The notes under the pieces: generated by a model
The model's database searches: none
What the model was told of the DNA's origin: nothing
Seen by the model: the letters and a program-made list of their open reading frames with translations, nothing else
Source of the DNA: Aspergillus flavus
Lineage: Eukaryota; Ascomycota; Eurotiomycetes; Eurotiales; Aspergillaceae
Length of the DNA: 64,000 nt
Assembly: GCF_009017415.1 (NCBI RefSeq)
Contig: NC_092405.1
Location: 2,976,001 to 3,040,000 of the forward strand
Direction: 5' to 3'
Shown: piece by piece, positions 54,066 to 64,000 of the stretch
How the letters are laid out: the number at the start of each line of letters is the position of its first letter
How positions within the stretch are numbered: the first letter of the stretch is position 1
Made by a program: the position numbers and the translations under genes

Positions 54066-57000
54066 ATGTTCGATGCCCAATCTGATGGTCTCTCGTCGAC
54101 CTTAGCCTATGTGACCAGTACGTTCTAAGTGATTAATTGATTTACTTATTTATTTTGGGGCCTGTTTGCATGATCGTCAGCCCCCCCTTTTTCCTGCATT
54201 TTCTCTTGCGCATATAATTACCAATTTCTCCCTACCATCGCAATACATTCAATTCTCTCGCCATTTGAACGAGAACTATACCGCTTGCTTCGCTAACGTT
54301 CTCACCCACTTTTTCAACGTCAGATCTAATGCCCTCCATTCGGCCTGTTTCAACATGTGATAGTACATCTCGGTCACCTGCTGCGACTGCCAGCATGTCC
54401 CCCATCCGGTTCTCCCCCGAGTTTACGGGTCGGATTAGAGGTGAGTCTGGAGACTCGGACCTCGCAAGTTCGCGATTCATCACAACACCCGTCTACTCCG
54501 ACGATGGTTGTCCCTCGGAAATGCCGCCCCGCACCATCTCATCCGTGCCGATGGAGGATGGTCCCAAGGTTTCTTTTGAGAATTTGGCCAAATGTTATCG
54601 CCAAAATCAGCAGAAACAAACCCGCCGGAAAAATTTGGAACAGCGTCTCCATGCCACCAAGGTATCTATGGGTGTCTCTGCACGCCTGGTCCGCGTGGGC
54701 GCCACCGTTCAGCGCGGCTTGGTTGACCGATTGAGACATGATGACAAGGCCAATTTCATTTCACTTTACCAGACCCTGATTGATCTCCAGGAATCCTGTG
54801 ATTCTGCCTTCCGGCGCCACTTTCACCAGCAGGACCCGTTGGAGGATTGGCCATCATCTCCCGAGCCCACAGTGGATCACGCCCCGGATTTCTTCGTCCA
54901 GTTGAGTCCCCAATCCCGGACTGACCTGATTGAAATTCTGCAATTGGTCCGCACCGACCCTCAGTTTTTGTTCGAACGGTTGTGCAGCTTGACTCCGGCC
55001 CAGCTGGGCGCTTTGGTATCATCTTCGGCTCCTTCGTGGGATGCCGGTGATCTCACGTCCCCTTCAACTCCCCGATCCCGGAACTATCCTTCCTTCTCCA
55101 AGCGCAGTATTTCTACTTCCATCCCTGTTAAGGACCATGTGCTCGCCTTTGAGAGAGCGGACGCTATATCCACTATGTTGTTTAATGCCTTTGCGGCCCC
55201 TCTGGACTCGGATGCCCCTGAAGCCAAACTGCGCCTGGATGTGTGGTCTTCTGTTTGCGCGAAGCTCATTGCGGATGGCAGCAGCAGATTCCATCCTCTT
55301 CTCAGCCACATATTGGCCGCCTGGTCCATGGGCAGTGACTGGAAAGCTAAGCCCAAATTTGAACTCTACCTCATGGACATTCTCCAAACTGGTGCATTCC
55401 TCTTGGAACATGTAGATACCCCACCCGGTCTGAATTTTGACGCTGAGCTTCCAGACCCTTTGAAGACGGATGTAGCCGAGGAATTCTTTGCCTCTGCGGT
55501 GGATGATTTGTTCCGAGTTTTGGATGACCCAGATGGAGGACTTCCCGCTGGGGTGATGGAACTGAGCAGTGCCATATTACAAAAGCTGGATCGCCAGGAC
55601 TGTCGTGATCGTTTCCTGGAGTTCCTGCTTACCCATTGGTATTTTCCTAAATTTCTCTATGGTGCACTAACATTCCCTGAGGTATGATTCTACTCTCTTG
55701 GTAGACCTTTCCCAACTCCTTCTTTAACTCTATTTTTAGGCCCATGGACTTTTGCTTGACTTCCATATCAGAAAAGACGCGCGAGAGAAACTCCTTGGAC
55801 AAGTTGGACTTCAGGCTTATTATCAGGTCTACGCCGTCCTACGGTCAATGTATGTTGGTCTCATTGTTATCTAAATGCTGCAGATAAGCAACCGAGCTGA
55901 CAAAAATCTATTCCTCATAGGAATCACTTCTCTATGGCGCGTCCCACGGTCAGACAGCATGTTGAGAACATGCTTTCACGGTTCCAAAATGTGGCCTCGG
56001 AAAGACAAGCCCATATCCCGCGCTCGTCGTACATTAGCTCTACAGGTGGACGCGAGTCACCGGCCGTCTTTTTAATGCTTTCGGCTACTGACATTCTCAG
56101 TCTACTGAATACCCTTTTCCCTAGGACATGCTCTCCTGTGTGCAACTCTCCAACCCCATCTTCGGGGATCTCTGGTTCTTTCAGGTCTCTCAGGTCTCTG
56201 CAATCCGTCTCGGAAAGGCAGGGAACTTCGGTAGCCGAGCCGGGCTTTTTCAAACCCATGGTTGATAATTATTCCAGGCGGCCGTCCATCAGAGGACTCT
56301 TCTCAACTGACATGGATTTCTTGTCCCTCCCACAGAATTCCTTAGCACGCAATGCCGATCGGATTCGCTTTGAACTGTCCGATTTGGGCGAACCCTATGG
56401 TCGCTCCAACCTGGAGCCCCCATCCGCCGAAGAATGGACCATATTTTCAGTTACCCAAAATGGAAGACGTCTGCTCTGGAGCCTTTTCTCCGACAATCAA
56501 CCCACCTACCCCAAAAATGCATCAGACGATGACGTTCAATCCACCACCTTAGGCCTAGAAGATAACTTCGAAGCTCTTCAAACAGCTATTGTAAAACTGA
56601 TTCAAGAAAATCCGGCCGATGACCATGTTGAAATTGCTTCTCAAACCCACGATGCTCTGCAAACAGGCAGCCTGTCCCTCAAGCAAAGGTTCGATCGGGC
56701 TATGGCTTATTGTCACCACACCTCTGACTTTATTGGTGCGCATTATTGGTGGAACGCCGGCCGACAGCTTGTTCGGAGTGCTGCCAACTTTCCCACCCGG
56801 CTTGCAGATGACTCGTGGATTCTTCAACCAATGCATACCTCAAGTGTCCGCTCCCTTCAGACTTCACGTTCCGTTATCGAACGCTGTGAAAGTGACTTTG
56901 TCGCGCTCGACCGCCATATGCAGCGAGTGCAGCGAACAGTCAAGGACATGATGGCCACGGTGGCAAAGCTGCGAGACAAGATGTGGTACATGACCGATGT

Positions 57001-59077
57001 AAAGAACTCAAAGAGGTATGAGGAAGCCAAACATGTTGCATTGGCACTGAAGACGATGATATACTCCGCGCGTCTCTACAAGCAGACACCTAACGACAGT
57101 CGATCTCGTGGCACTGGAAGATCGTTCGGTGGGTCTTTACTTCAAAAGCCAGAGCTACAGGTAATGGATCTTATGAAGGCGCCAAGGAGCTATGGCAGCC
57201 CCAATAAACTCTCGGACGAACAGGTGGATTTACTTCGAAAATGGCTGTCCCATAACAATATTGAGAATTTTTGTAAAGGTGAGGAGCGTATCCACCGGTT
57301 TTGTTACGAGGTCAAATCAAGTGTCAGCCGACTGGTGGGAGAGACTATGGCGGAGGCGCCTGTGTTGTGGGCCAGTGAACTATACCATCGAGAACGAGCC
57401 AAGTACGAAGGCTCCAGCAACCGAAGTTTCCTTGGTCTTTCTTCTAGCTTACGGCCCTTCAGCATTGCCAGTGATGAGCCTAACAATTTGCTGCATTCAT
57501 ATTCCAATAATGTTCGTCCATCCGACTCACAGTCAAGGTTCTCACATGAGCTTCCTCCATTGGATACGAAAACATCCTTCCAGAGTTTGATCTCTGACAA
57601 GTGGAGGGTTCCTCGAGAGCCATCTATCGCCGATACTTCTTCTGTCGTGGGCTCCCCAGGAAGGACCCCATCGACCTGCACCGGAGATTCCTGCAGCACA
57701 TTTTGGTCGGCACCACATCAGGCCACACAATATGCCCCGAGCGCGTCCAGCCTATACTCTCGACCCCCATCGCTCCTGAGTGAGACTGCAAGCCAGCAAC
57801 CCCGACGCAATGATCGTAAAATCCTTGGAAAGGCGGCATTTTTGGATGGATTACGACAAACGCTTACAAGCCTTCTGTTAAGTGATTTGGGCTCACCGGT
57901 ATGGAGCTGCGGCAGTGAGACCGATGCCTGGTTTGGTAATGCCCTAGATCAGAAGAGAATCCAAGCGCAAATGAAGAAACGGTCTCGGATACAGCGGTTC
58001 TATGCAGAGTACGACGAGCGGCTGATCCGCCAAGCCATCCGTCGTACATCGCCAAGTTCGCGAAGAAGTAGATCACTTGGACCTTTAGAGGGAGAAGAAC
58101 CTCACACGATCGGAACATTGCCTTTCTCCACGAGCGATGCCAAGGCGAGTTTTGATGATCAATCCCCATTCTCATACAAAGCCGTGTTTCGTCGCTTGAT
58201 CGAGGTCTTCTCACGCCATGGAAGCCCATTTGCCAAGCTGAAAGCGTTACGTGACCTACGCGCCTTGGTCATCGCCTCACTGAACTCAGCTAATGACGAC
58301 AAAACTCAATTCCCTCTCGTCGATGAACCGTCTTGCCAAAGACGCAGTTTTGGTATTCAAGGAAGGAGAGCAGCTCGCCACAGCTTCTTAGGAACCCAGG
58401 CAAATCGGGTCTCGGCCAGATCCACCCATACTCCAATGTCTCCTACCGACGAGTTAGTCATCTATGACTCCCGCCCCTCTGACTATTCAGCCCCGACGGA
58501 AACCCAAATCGTGGAGGCCCTGCGTGGTATAATCCTCGAAGTAAAACCAAAGACTCTTTTCCGTGATTTGCAATTTATTTCATCCTTTGTCCCCGGCGAG
58601 ACATTGAACAAGACCGATAGTGGAACCGCATTCTTACAGTTTGGTTTGGCTGCCCTGAGCTTGAAGGACGAGATCTGCAACAGCATGGTTGAAATTGCCG
58701 ACAACATTGTCTCCCAAGAGCTCAGCCGGCGTCACCCTCCTCATGGGCATGACGTGCATGCAAGACCCGGTCATGCTATTGAGGATGCTGCCGGAATGTG
58801 GATCATTACTGCGAAAGAGGGGAACCCAGTCGCCCAGCGGGAGTTGGCAATTCTCTATCTCACTCACCCGGAGCTTCTCCCCCGTGTTACCCTTCCCCTC
58901 ACTTTTCTGCGGGATACTTTCAAAGAAGAGACGTTACTCCGACGGGATAAGGACCCCAAGTCTGACCCGCAGAGCATGTGTTTGGCACTGCACTGGATGC
59001 AGCTGTCGGCCAACGGAGGAGACGAGCTTGCGCGGAACAGACTTCGCGAGCTTGAAGAATTTGATTCTATCGCATAA
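54066..59077 (+). CDS. Very large fungal protein with Sel1-like C-terminus, unknown function
   Basis: Proposed exons are 54066-54117, 54324-55681, 55740-55849 and 55921-59077, giving 1558 residues. The first, 52-nt exon (MFDAQSDGLSSTLAYVT) joins in frame with GTACGT and CAG. Residues ~90-160 are basic and helical (FENLAKCYRQNQQKQTRR..). A helical region at ~270-560 resembles a repeat or GTPase-regulator-like fold (LLFERLC, DVWSSVCAKLIADG, FLLTHWYFPKFLYGAL). Later parts have disordered Ser-rich linkers between helical blocks, including SYGSPNKLSDEQVDLLRKWL. The end (AGMWIITAKEGNPVAQRELA, then MCLALHWMQLSANGGDELAR) looks like two Sel1-type repeats. I do not recognise the family and assign no function. 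Confidence 0.78.
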
Positions 59078-60283
59078 CATTCATTACAACTATGCATGTG
59101 ATTTTTCAAGGAGCTTAGGCTCTTCGACTTCTTTTTCTGTTATGACACGATACCATTCATGACTTGCCATTACCTGGTTTTCTTTTTTCTCGATGTTTTC
59201 TACCCAACCTTCTTCTACCCTTTACGCCTGACTAATCCTTTTGCATTTATTTACAATATCTTGCCAACATGGAGACTTTCCTGCCCTGTAGTTGTACTCT
59301 GTTACATCAGCGTCTCATATATCTTGCATGAGAGCAGGAATGGCACATTTGAATTCCTTCCCTCTCTTATTATCTGCGTTCGTCTTTTCTTAGTCTTATC
59401 TTATTATAAGATTCCCCTATACATGTTATTGATTGATTCTTCTTTATCTTTATCTTCCATTTTAAGCAGGGTGGCATTCTGCTTTCTCTTCGCTTTCCCC
59501 CATTTTCTGGGTTCAGAATCTTTGGAGTTCTACATCTTGGACTGGACTGTAGAGATTATAGGAGTGGTGGCCCTCTGCTCATCATATACAATTTCTTATT
59601 ACCCTCTCCTTGCTTTTTATAGGGGCTGAAGTATGTCGTGATAAAGGTCTATAAAATTGAGGTTTCCGAGCAGCCGTAATTGGCATTTGATATGAGCAAG
59701 TAATCAAACGAAAAACATCCGTGATGGAATTCGTTGACTACGATGGCGTTTTCTTTTCTTTTCTTTATTTTTGTTCTTCTCCGCTAAGTATAAGTATTAG
59801 GGTTATGGTGGTGTTCAAATTTATGGGTTGATTTAGTAGGTAAGCCCTTCGACGTCATCGGTAGCAGGCCCCACGTGCCAGTTCATGAAACTGTTGTTTC
59901 CGCTTGTCACTCGCACTTTCACCATCCTTCCATTTCTAGACGTGGTGAGCAGGACTACTTCTGACAACCTGCCATTAATCACCCGACCCTTTCTCGTGTC
60001 CGAGGGCTTGGAAGATTCTTCAGCTGAGAAAAAACCCCTTTTCCACAGCAAACTTTGGTCAGCCTTAGGAGGCTCAAGTACCCCTCCAATCCCGCATCAT
60101 TCTGACGACCACTCAGCCTCAGTTTCATGATCTTTGCGATCTCAGCTGACTAGGTTTTCCTTGACCAAAGAGCATCGCTGCTCCTCCTTCCTTTTATTGC
60201 GCCTTGTTCTCCGCAATCCATTTTCGTTTTCTCTGCCTTGTTCTTCCCTTTTCGTCCGATTTCTGGCCAACAGTTATTATACG
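59078..60283. other. Intergenic region
   Basis: 1.2 kb. A 156-codon open frame at 59159-59629 is very hydrophobic and T-rich and looks like 3' UTR sequence read by chance. A TTTTC run lies at about 59751-59766. No gene seen. Confidence 0.5.
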
Positions 60284-61220
60284 ATGGTGCACAACATGGA
60301 CGAAACACACAAGAGACCGAAGGGTATCCTGAAGAACCCTAGCTCTCAGAGCATTCAAACAACACATGAAACTTTGGCCCCACGCGCTCCCTCTACAGAA
60401 CCCATGGATACGAAGGAGCTCACCCTGCAAAATACCCTACAAAACGCCGGCCGTCGCCGCTCCTCCTCCACCACCCGTCCTGGGACCGCTTCTCGGCGCC
60501 AATCGGTGGCTAGTGTTCAACACGATGAGAACTCGCCACGGTTGAAATGGGATGAGGCAAATCTTTACCTGACCGAACAGGAAAAAACAGCTAAGATGAA
60601 GATCGATGAACCCAAAACACCGTATGCGCCGCGCTATGATCCAAGCCAGGACGAAGAAGAAATGGAACTTGCAGAAGCTGAAGACAGCTTGATCGATGCG
60701 CAAGGGGTGGTTGTGGACGAACTTGACAAGACAACCAAAGATCCTCGGAAAGCAGTTGCTGAAGATGAGATTCCTGATCTCGAGCTAGGAGAGCCGGAGG
60801 AGTCGATCCCTGATGGTGTTGGGGCCCAAGGCAGCGATCGCATCACACGCGCGCGGAGTCTGAGCAATGAGTCGCACCGGAGCGACAAGCATGTAGTTAT
60901 GGGGGCCAACGAGCCCAATGGCGAGGCCAGCGCCGATGCGGATCACTTGTTGAGTCCCGAAGAGGCCCAGGAGAAGCATCGCCAATTTGAGCAGCAAAGG
61001 AAAAAGCATTACGAGATGCGGAATATCAAAGAACTTCTTGCGTATGTGACCCTTCTTACGGGATTTTCTCGTAGGTGTGCTAATGTTCCCCTTTAGCCAT
61101 TCGGTAGATCTAGAAGAAATGGACGAGGATGAGGACGAGGGTGCGAGCAAGAACACTACCCATGCTATTCCGCCGCCGATGCCCCAGATTTCCCAGAAGT
61201 TCTTGAGGGAAGGGAAGTAG
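60284..61220 (+). CDS. Protein phosphatase inhibitor 2 family (IPP-2/Glc8)
   Basis: Intrinsically disordered regulator of type-1 protein phosphatase. Exons are 60284-61041 and 61097-61220, giving 293 residues. The first PP1-docking motif KGILKN is at residues 13-18. A second block, [20 protein letters not shown], matches the family's KWDExNI region. The third, [20 protein letters not shown], spans the intron and corresponds to the inhibitor-2 HYNE helix that inserts at the active site. The rest is acidic and Ser/Pro-rich, as in relatives. The start at 60284 is chosen because it places the first motif at the usual distance; the open frame upstream (from 60134) has no better start. Confidence 0.92.
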
Positions 61221-61283
61221 TGGCTGCGTTTTCCTGCTGACATTCTTTTCGATCATTGCTAAGCTGTGCCTATTATTATTATC

Positions 61284-61314
<31 letters not shown>

Positions 61315-61532
61315 TTTATCTTTACCTCATACCTATGCTACTTTTGTATATTTGTATATTCCCCAGCGATCTCCATGTTCTATGTTACCAATTGTGAGGA
61401 CCACTATGGGTATTTCCGTCCCTTATTCCTATTGCTACGGAGACCAGTCATGTTCCAAATGACTTGGTCCCGTTGAGAGATGATGATAAATCATTTGGTG
61501 CGGGAACCAATCGGAGGATGAGGGCACCGTTG

Positions 61533-61541
61533 ATCTGATAA
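61533..61541 (+). promoter_or_regulatory. Perfect ATCWGATAA (SreA-type) word upstream of sfh5-like gene
   Basis: ATCTGATAA, fourth perfect match in the window to the SreA consensus, 1.2 kb before the sfh5-like ATG and 313 bp after the inhibitor-2 stop. About one match is expected by chance in 64 kb, so this isolated copy is weaker evidence than those near hapX and ftrA/fetC. Confidence 0.3.
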
Positions 61542-61826
61542 GTGGATGTATGACTAGCTTTCGTTAAGGGAGAGGGGGGGGAAGAGGAATGAATTATTGA
61601 CCTACTGTACAGAGGTAGCCATGGAAACTGGATGTGACTTGGGAGAGAGAACCTTACCAAGGGTTGTTCATGCGTGTCTGAGTGGTACAGTCACAATCAG
61701 GGGGTGATCAAGAGGCAGCAGCCAACACCCGTAGGGGCTCCACAATAGCCCTAGTTAGTCATTGCATGTACTGTGGTTGACTGTATAGTTATTAGTTACC
61801 CTTGGTGGATGTATATGTATATGGAT

Positions 61827-61850
61827 ATATATATATATATATATATATAC
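61827..61850. repeat. AT dinucleotide microsatellite
   Basis: Alternating AT/TA run of about 24 nt in intergenic DNA. Confidence 0.9.
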
Positions 61851-62262
61851 AGGGTCAACAACAGTGACACACGGGAAACAAATCAAACAATAAAGAAAGT
61901 CAAAAAATTTACAATCTCGCTGTTCTTGAGAAACATGATTTATTCATGCTGGGCAGCTCCGAGAACGGGCCAGTAGCTAAATGAAAGGAAATGGCACTAA
62001 CGATTCAGTTGCTCCTGAAACATGCTTCGTGCAGGCCGAGACGGTCGTTAGGCCACCATGAGAGAAAAGGTAGTACGTACGGAGTACCTGAAGGTGAATT
62101 TCTTTTTCTTCTCTCGATCGATGATGAATTATACTTTGTATCCTGGAGGAAATGTGATTGATCGCAACCAGAGAAATCAAATAATTCGGATCGGGGATGG
62201 TCAACTCAACAAATCAGGTCGAGTGAGAGTTGTCTGTATGTGTCATGTTGGTCAAGAATGTA

Positions 62263-62293
<31 letters not shown>

Positions 62294-62756
62294 TTTTTTT
62301 TTTTTTTCGTCTTTTCAAACCCCCCCCTTTAAAAAGCAATCTGTGAGTAATCCAAACGGTTTCTCGACTCTACTAAAAACTCGGGATATTTATAGTAGCT
62401 CCCGCGCGTTAGATTAAGGCTCATTTGCTAGATTAAAAAGCAAATCAAATCAGAACCAATTCAGACCAAATTTAATCTTACTGACCTTGACTGTCTTTCC
62501 CTCCTGTCAATTTCCTGCCCCTCGTGACTTGAGGGCATGTGATCTGTGTGGCCTGCTTTTTCGTCTGTTGTTTTTCGACTTTCTTTTTCCCTTTTCCTCC
62601 TGTCTCTCTCTCTCTCTCTCCACCGTTCATCGAGTATTTACCATTGCACTGTTATTCCTTTCCTGCACAGTTTCGCTGTCCTATAGAGCAGCGCCCGTCG
62701 AGTTCCTAACCCATCCATTCCACCTCCTTTTCTATCCCTCGACCCCAAACATCAAG

Positions 62757-64000
62757 ATGGCTGATCAGCAGGAGAAGACTGCTTCTTCGGCTGTCCCCGA
62801 AACCCAGCCTCCTAGCCAGACTGCCGAGACCACAACCCAAACAACCGCAACCCCAGCTCCAGAGGTCCAAACAGAACAGACGCAACCCACGGAGTCTGGT
62901 CCGAGCGCCGCCAACACTACAACTGAGCAACCCACCAACCCACCTGCCGCAGAAGCTTCGAAGGAAAACGCAGCTCCGGCTCCGGCCCCTGCAGCGGAAG
63001 ATGCGCCATCGGAACCTGCGCCCGCACAGGAGCAGCAGAAAGAGGAGAAACCTGCAGACAATAAGCCTGAGTATCTGGCCAAGAACCCTGCTTTGAGTCA
63101 GCTGTTCGATCGTCTGCCTACTGTGCTCTCCAACAGTGGTCATGATGAAATGTGGGGTGTCCCCCTCAGGGATTCCAGCGATGTTCCGACGGTCAACGTT
63201 CTGATCAAATTTCTTCGTGCTAACGAGGGAAATGTAAAGCTGGCCGAGGACCAGCTGACCAAGGCGTTGCAGTGGCGCAAGCAGACACGTCCCACCGCGT
63301 TGGTTGAGGGTCGATACAGCGCCAAGAAGTTTGGCGGATTGGGATACTTGAGCACGTACAAGGACGCCGACGGCAAGGAAACCGTTATCACCTGGAATAT
63401 TTATGGAGGTGTCAAGGATCTTGGTACTACGTTTGGAAATGTGGATGAGTAAGTCAACGTCTCCCAGTGAAACCGGGTATATCATATCTGACAGCGTGTA
63501 GGTTCATCAACTGGCGTGTTGCACTCATGGAACTTGCCGTCAAAGACTTAAAGATGGACCAAGCTACGTCGGTTATCGACTACGAAGGCGAGGATCCTTA
63601 TCAGATGATCCAGGTTCATGACTATCTGAACGTCAGCTTCCTACGCATGAACCCCAGCGTCAAGGCCGCTACTAAGAAGACCATTGACGTGTTCGCCACC
63701 GCCTATCCAGAGCTGCTTCGGGAGAAGTTCTTCGTCAATGTCCCCTCTATCATGGGTTGGATGTTCGCGGCGATCAAGGTCTTCCTGAGCAAGAACACCA
63801 CCCGCAAGTTCCACCCTATCTCCAACGGCGCCAATCTGGCAAGGGAGTTCCCACCTGCCGTCAAGGAACAGTTCCCCAAGGTCTACGGTGGAAGCGCTCC
63901 TGATCTTCATGAGGGCGCTCGTACGGTCGCCCTTGAGGAGGACAACGAGCCAGCTCCCGCCCCCGCTGCCCCCGCGGAACCTACCGAGGAGGCCAAACCG
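62757..64000 (+). CDS. sfh5: Sfh5-type CRAL-TRIO (Sec14-like) lipid-transfer/haem-binding protein, 3' end outside window
   Basis: Sec14-superfamily protein; yeast Sfh5 associates with the ER and plasma membrane and was later shown to bind haem. Exons are 62757-63448 and 63502->64000, with 397 residues visible and no stop. The N-terminal ~100 residues are an Ala/Pro/Thr/Glu-rich disordered extension. Then come the CRAL-TRIO N domain (ALSQLFDRLPTVL, VPTVNVLIKFLRANEGNVKLAEDQL) and lipid-binding domain (YLSTYKDADGKETVITWNIYG, then FLRMNPSVKAATKKTIDVFATAYPELL, FFVNVPSIMGWMFAAIKVFL). QVHDYLNVSF places His270-x-Tyr272, matching the His-x-Tyr haem ligand spacing I recall for yeast Sfh5. The visible C-terminus is an Ala/Pro/Glu-rich tail. 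Confidence 0.9.

Larger units (their letters stand above)
61221..62756. other. Intergenic region with microsatellites
   Basis: 1.5 kb upstream of the sfh5-like gene. It holds a T run at about 61284-61308, an (AT)n/(TA)n repeat at 61827-61850, a (TC)n run at 62264-62285 followed by a T run to about 62308, and a second CT run at 62603-62621. ATCTGATAA lies at 61533-61541 and TACGGAGTAC at 62078-62087. No gene seen. Confidence 0.55.

Noticed and set aside
59159..59629. 156-codon hydrophobic frame after the large protein
   Set aside because: T-rich intergenic or 3' UTR sequence gives a Phe/Leu/Ser/Tyr-rich frame; no homology features, no splice context.
62706..63485. 259-codon minus-strand frame over sfh5
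   Set aside because: Antisense of the Ala/Pro-rich extension and CRAL-TRIO domain; low-complexity Gly/Cys/Leu composition.
1..64000. Secondary-metabolite cluster around the dehydrogenase, hydrolase, oxidase and racemase genes
   Set aside because: No polyketide synthase, NRPS, terpene cyclase or DMAT gene; these genes are interspersed with housekeeping genes, and the multicopper oxidase is a Fet3-type ferroxidase.
1..64000. tRNA genes, rRNA, CRISPR arrays, intact transposons
   Set aside because: No cloverleaf, GTTCRA-type B box in context, repeat-spacer array, transposase or reverse transcriptase motif was found by eye; absence is not proven.

Overview
This is a 64 kb piece of a filamentous ascomycete nuclear chromosome, most likely Aspergillus or a close relative (Eurotiales). 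The genes are monocistronic, lie on both strands, and carry short GT-AG introns (about 50-75 nt) with CTAAC-like branch sites. Promoters and UTRs are pyrimidine-rich. Typical fungal families are present: HapX, CAF-1, Ugo1, a GPI-type class III chitinase and a GH71 alpha-1,3-glucanase. I see no rRNA, convincing tRNA, CRISPR array, intact transposon or secondary-metabolite core gene.

Layout: a 5'-truncated rhodopsin-domain membrane protein (1-1297); aspartyl aminopeptidase (-); GH71 glucanase (-); a zinc alcohol/formaldehyde dehydrogenase-like gene (+); a 2 kb promoter region and hapX (+); a divergent mitochondrial pair, UGO1-like (-) and the [2Fe-2S] ferredoxin YAH1 (+); RRP15 (-) divergent from SRP54 (+); a PhoD-type membrane phosphatase (-); a cytosolic-type GH18 protein (-); an 811-residue coiled-coil protein (+); an unrecognised multi-pass membrane protein (-); the divergent high-affinity iron uptake pair ftrA (-) / fetC (+); an alpha/beta hydrolase (+); 3 kb of AT-rich gene-poor DNA; a ChiA1-like chitinase with a long Ser/Thr tail (+); a WW-domain protein (+); a peroxisomal-type alpha-methylacyl-CoA racemase (+); a disordered fungal protein of unknown role (+); the CAF-1 large subunit (+); a 1558-residue fungal protein of unknown role (+); PP1 inhibitor-2 (+); and a 3'-truncated Sfh5-type CRAL-TRIO protein (+).

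The main theme is iron. HapX (iron-starvation regulator), the FtrA permease / FetC ferroxidase pair, the Fe-S assembly ferredoxin and the probable haem-binding Sfh5 all lie in one window. The 9-mer ATCWGATAA, the published site of the iron GATA repressor SreA, occurs perfectly four times: one in the hapX upstream region, two in the ftrA/fetC shared promoter, and one upstream of sfh5. From memory, A. fumigatus chromosome 5 also has hapX, ftrA/fetC and chiA1 close together, so the neighbourhood may be a conserved syntenic block. I could not run a search to confirm that.

Exon boundaries were read by eye from splice signals and reading-frame continuity. The least certain are the 5' ends of the GH71 gene, the 26-28 kb membrane protein and RRP15.
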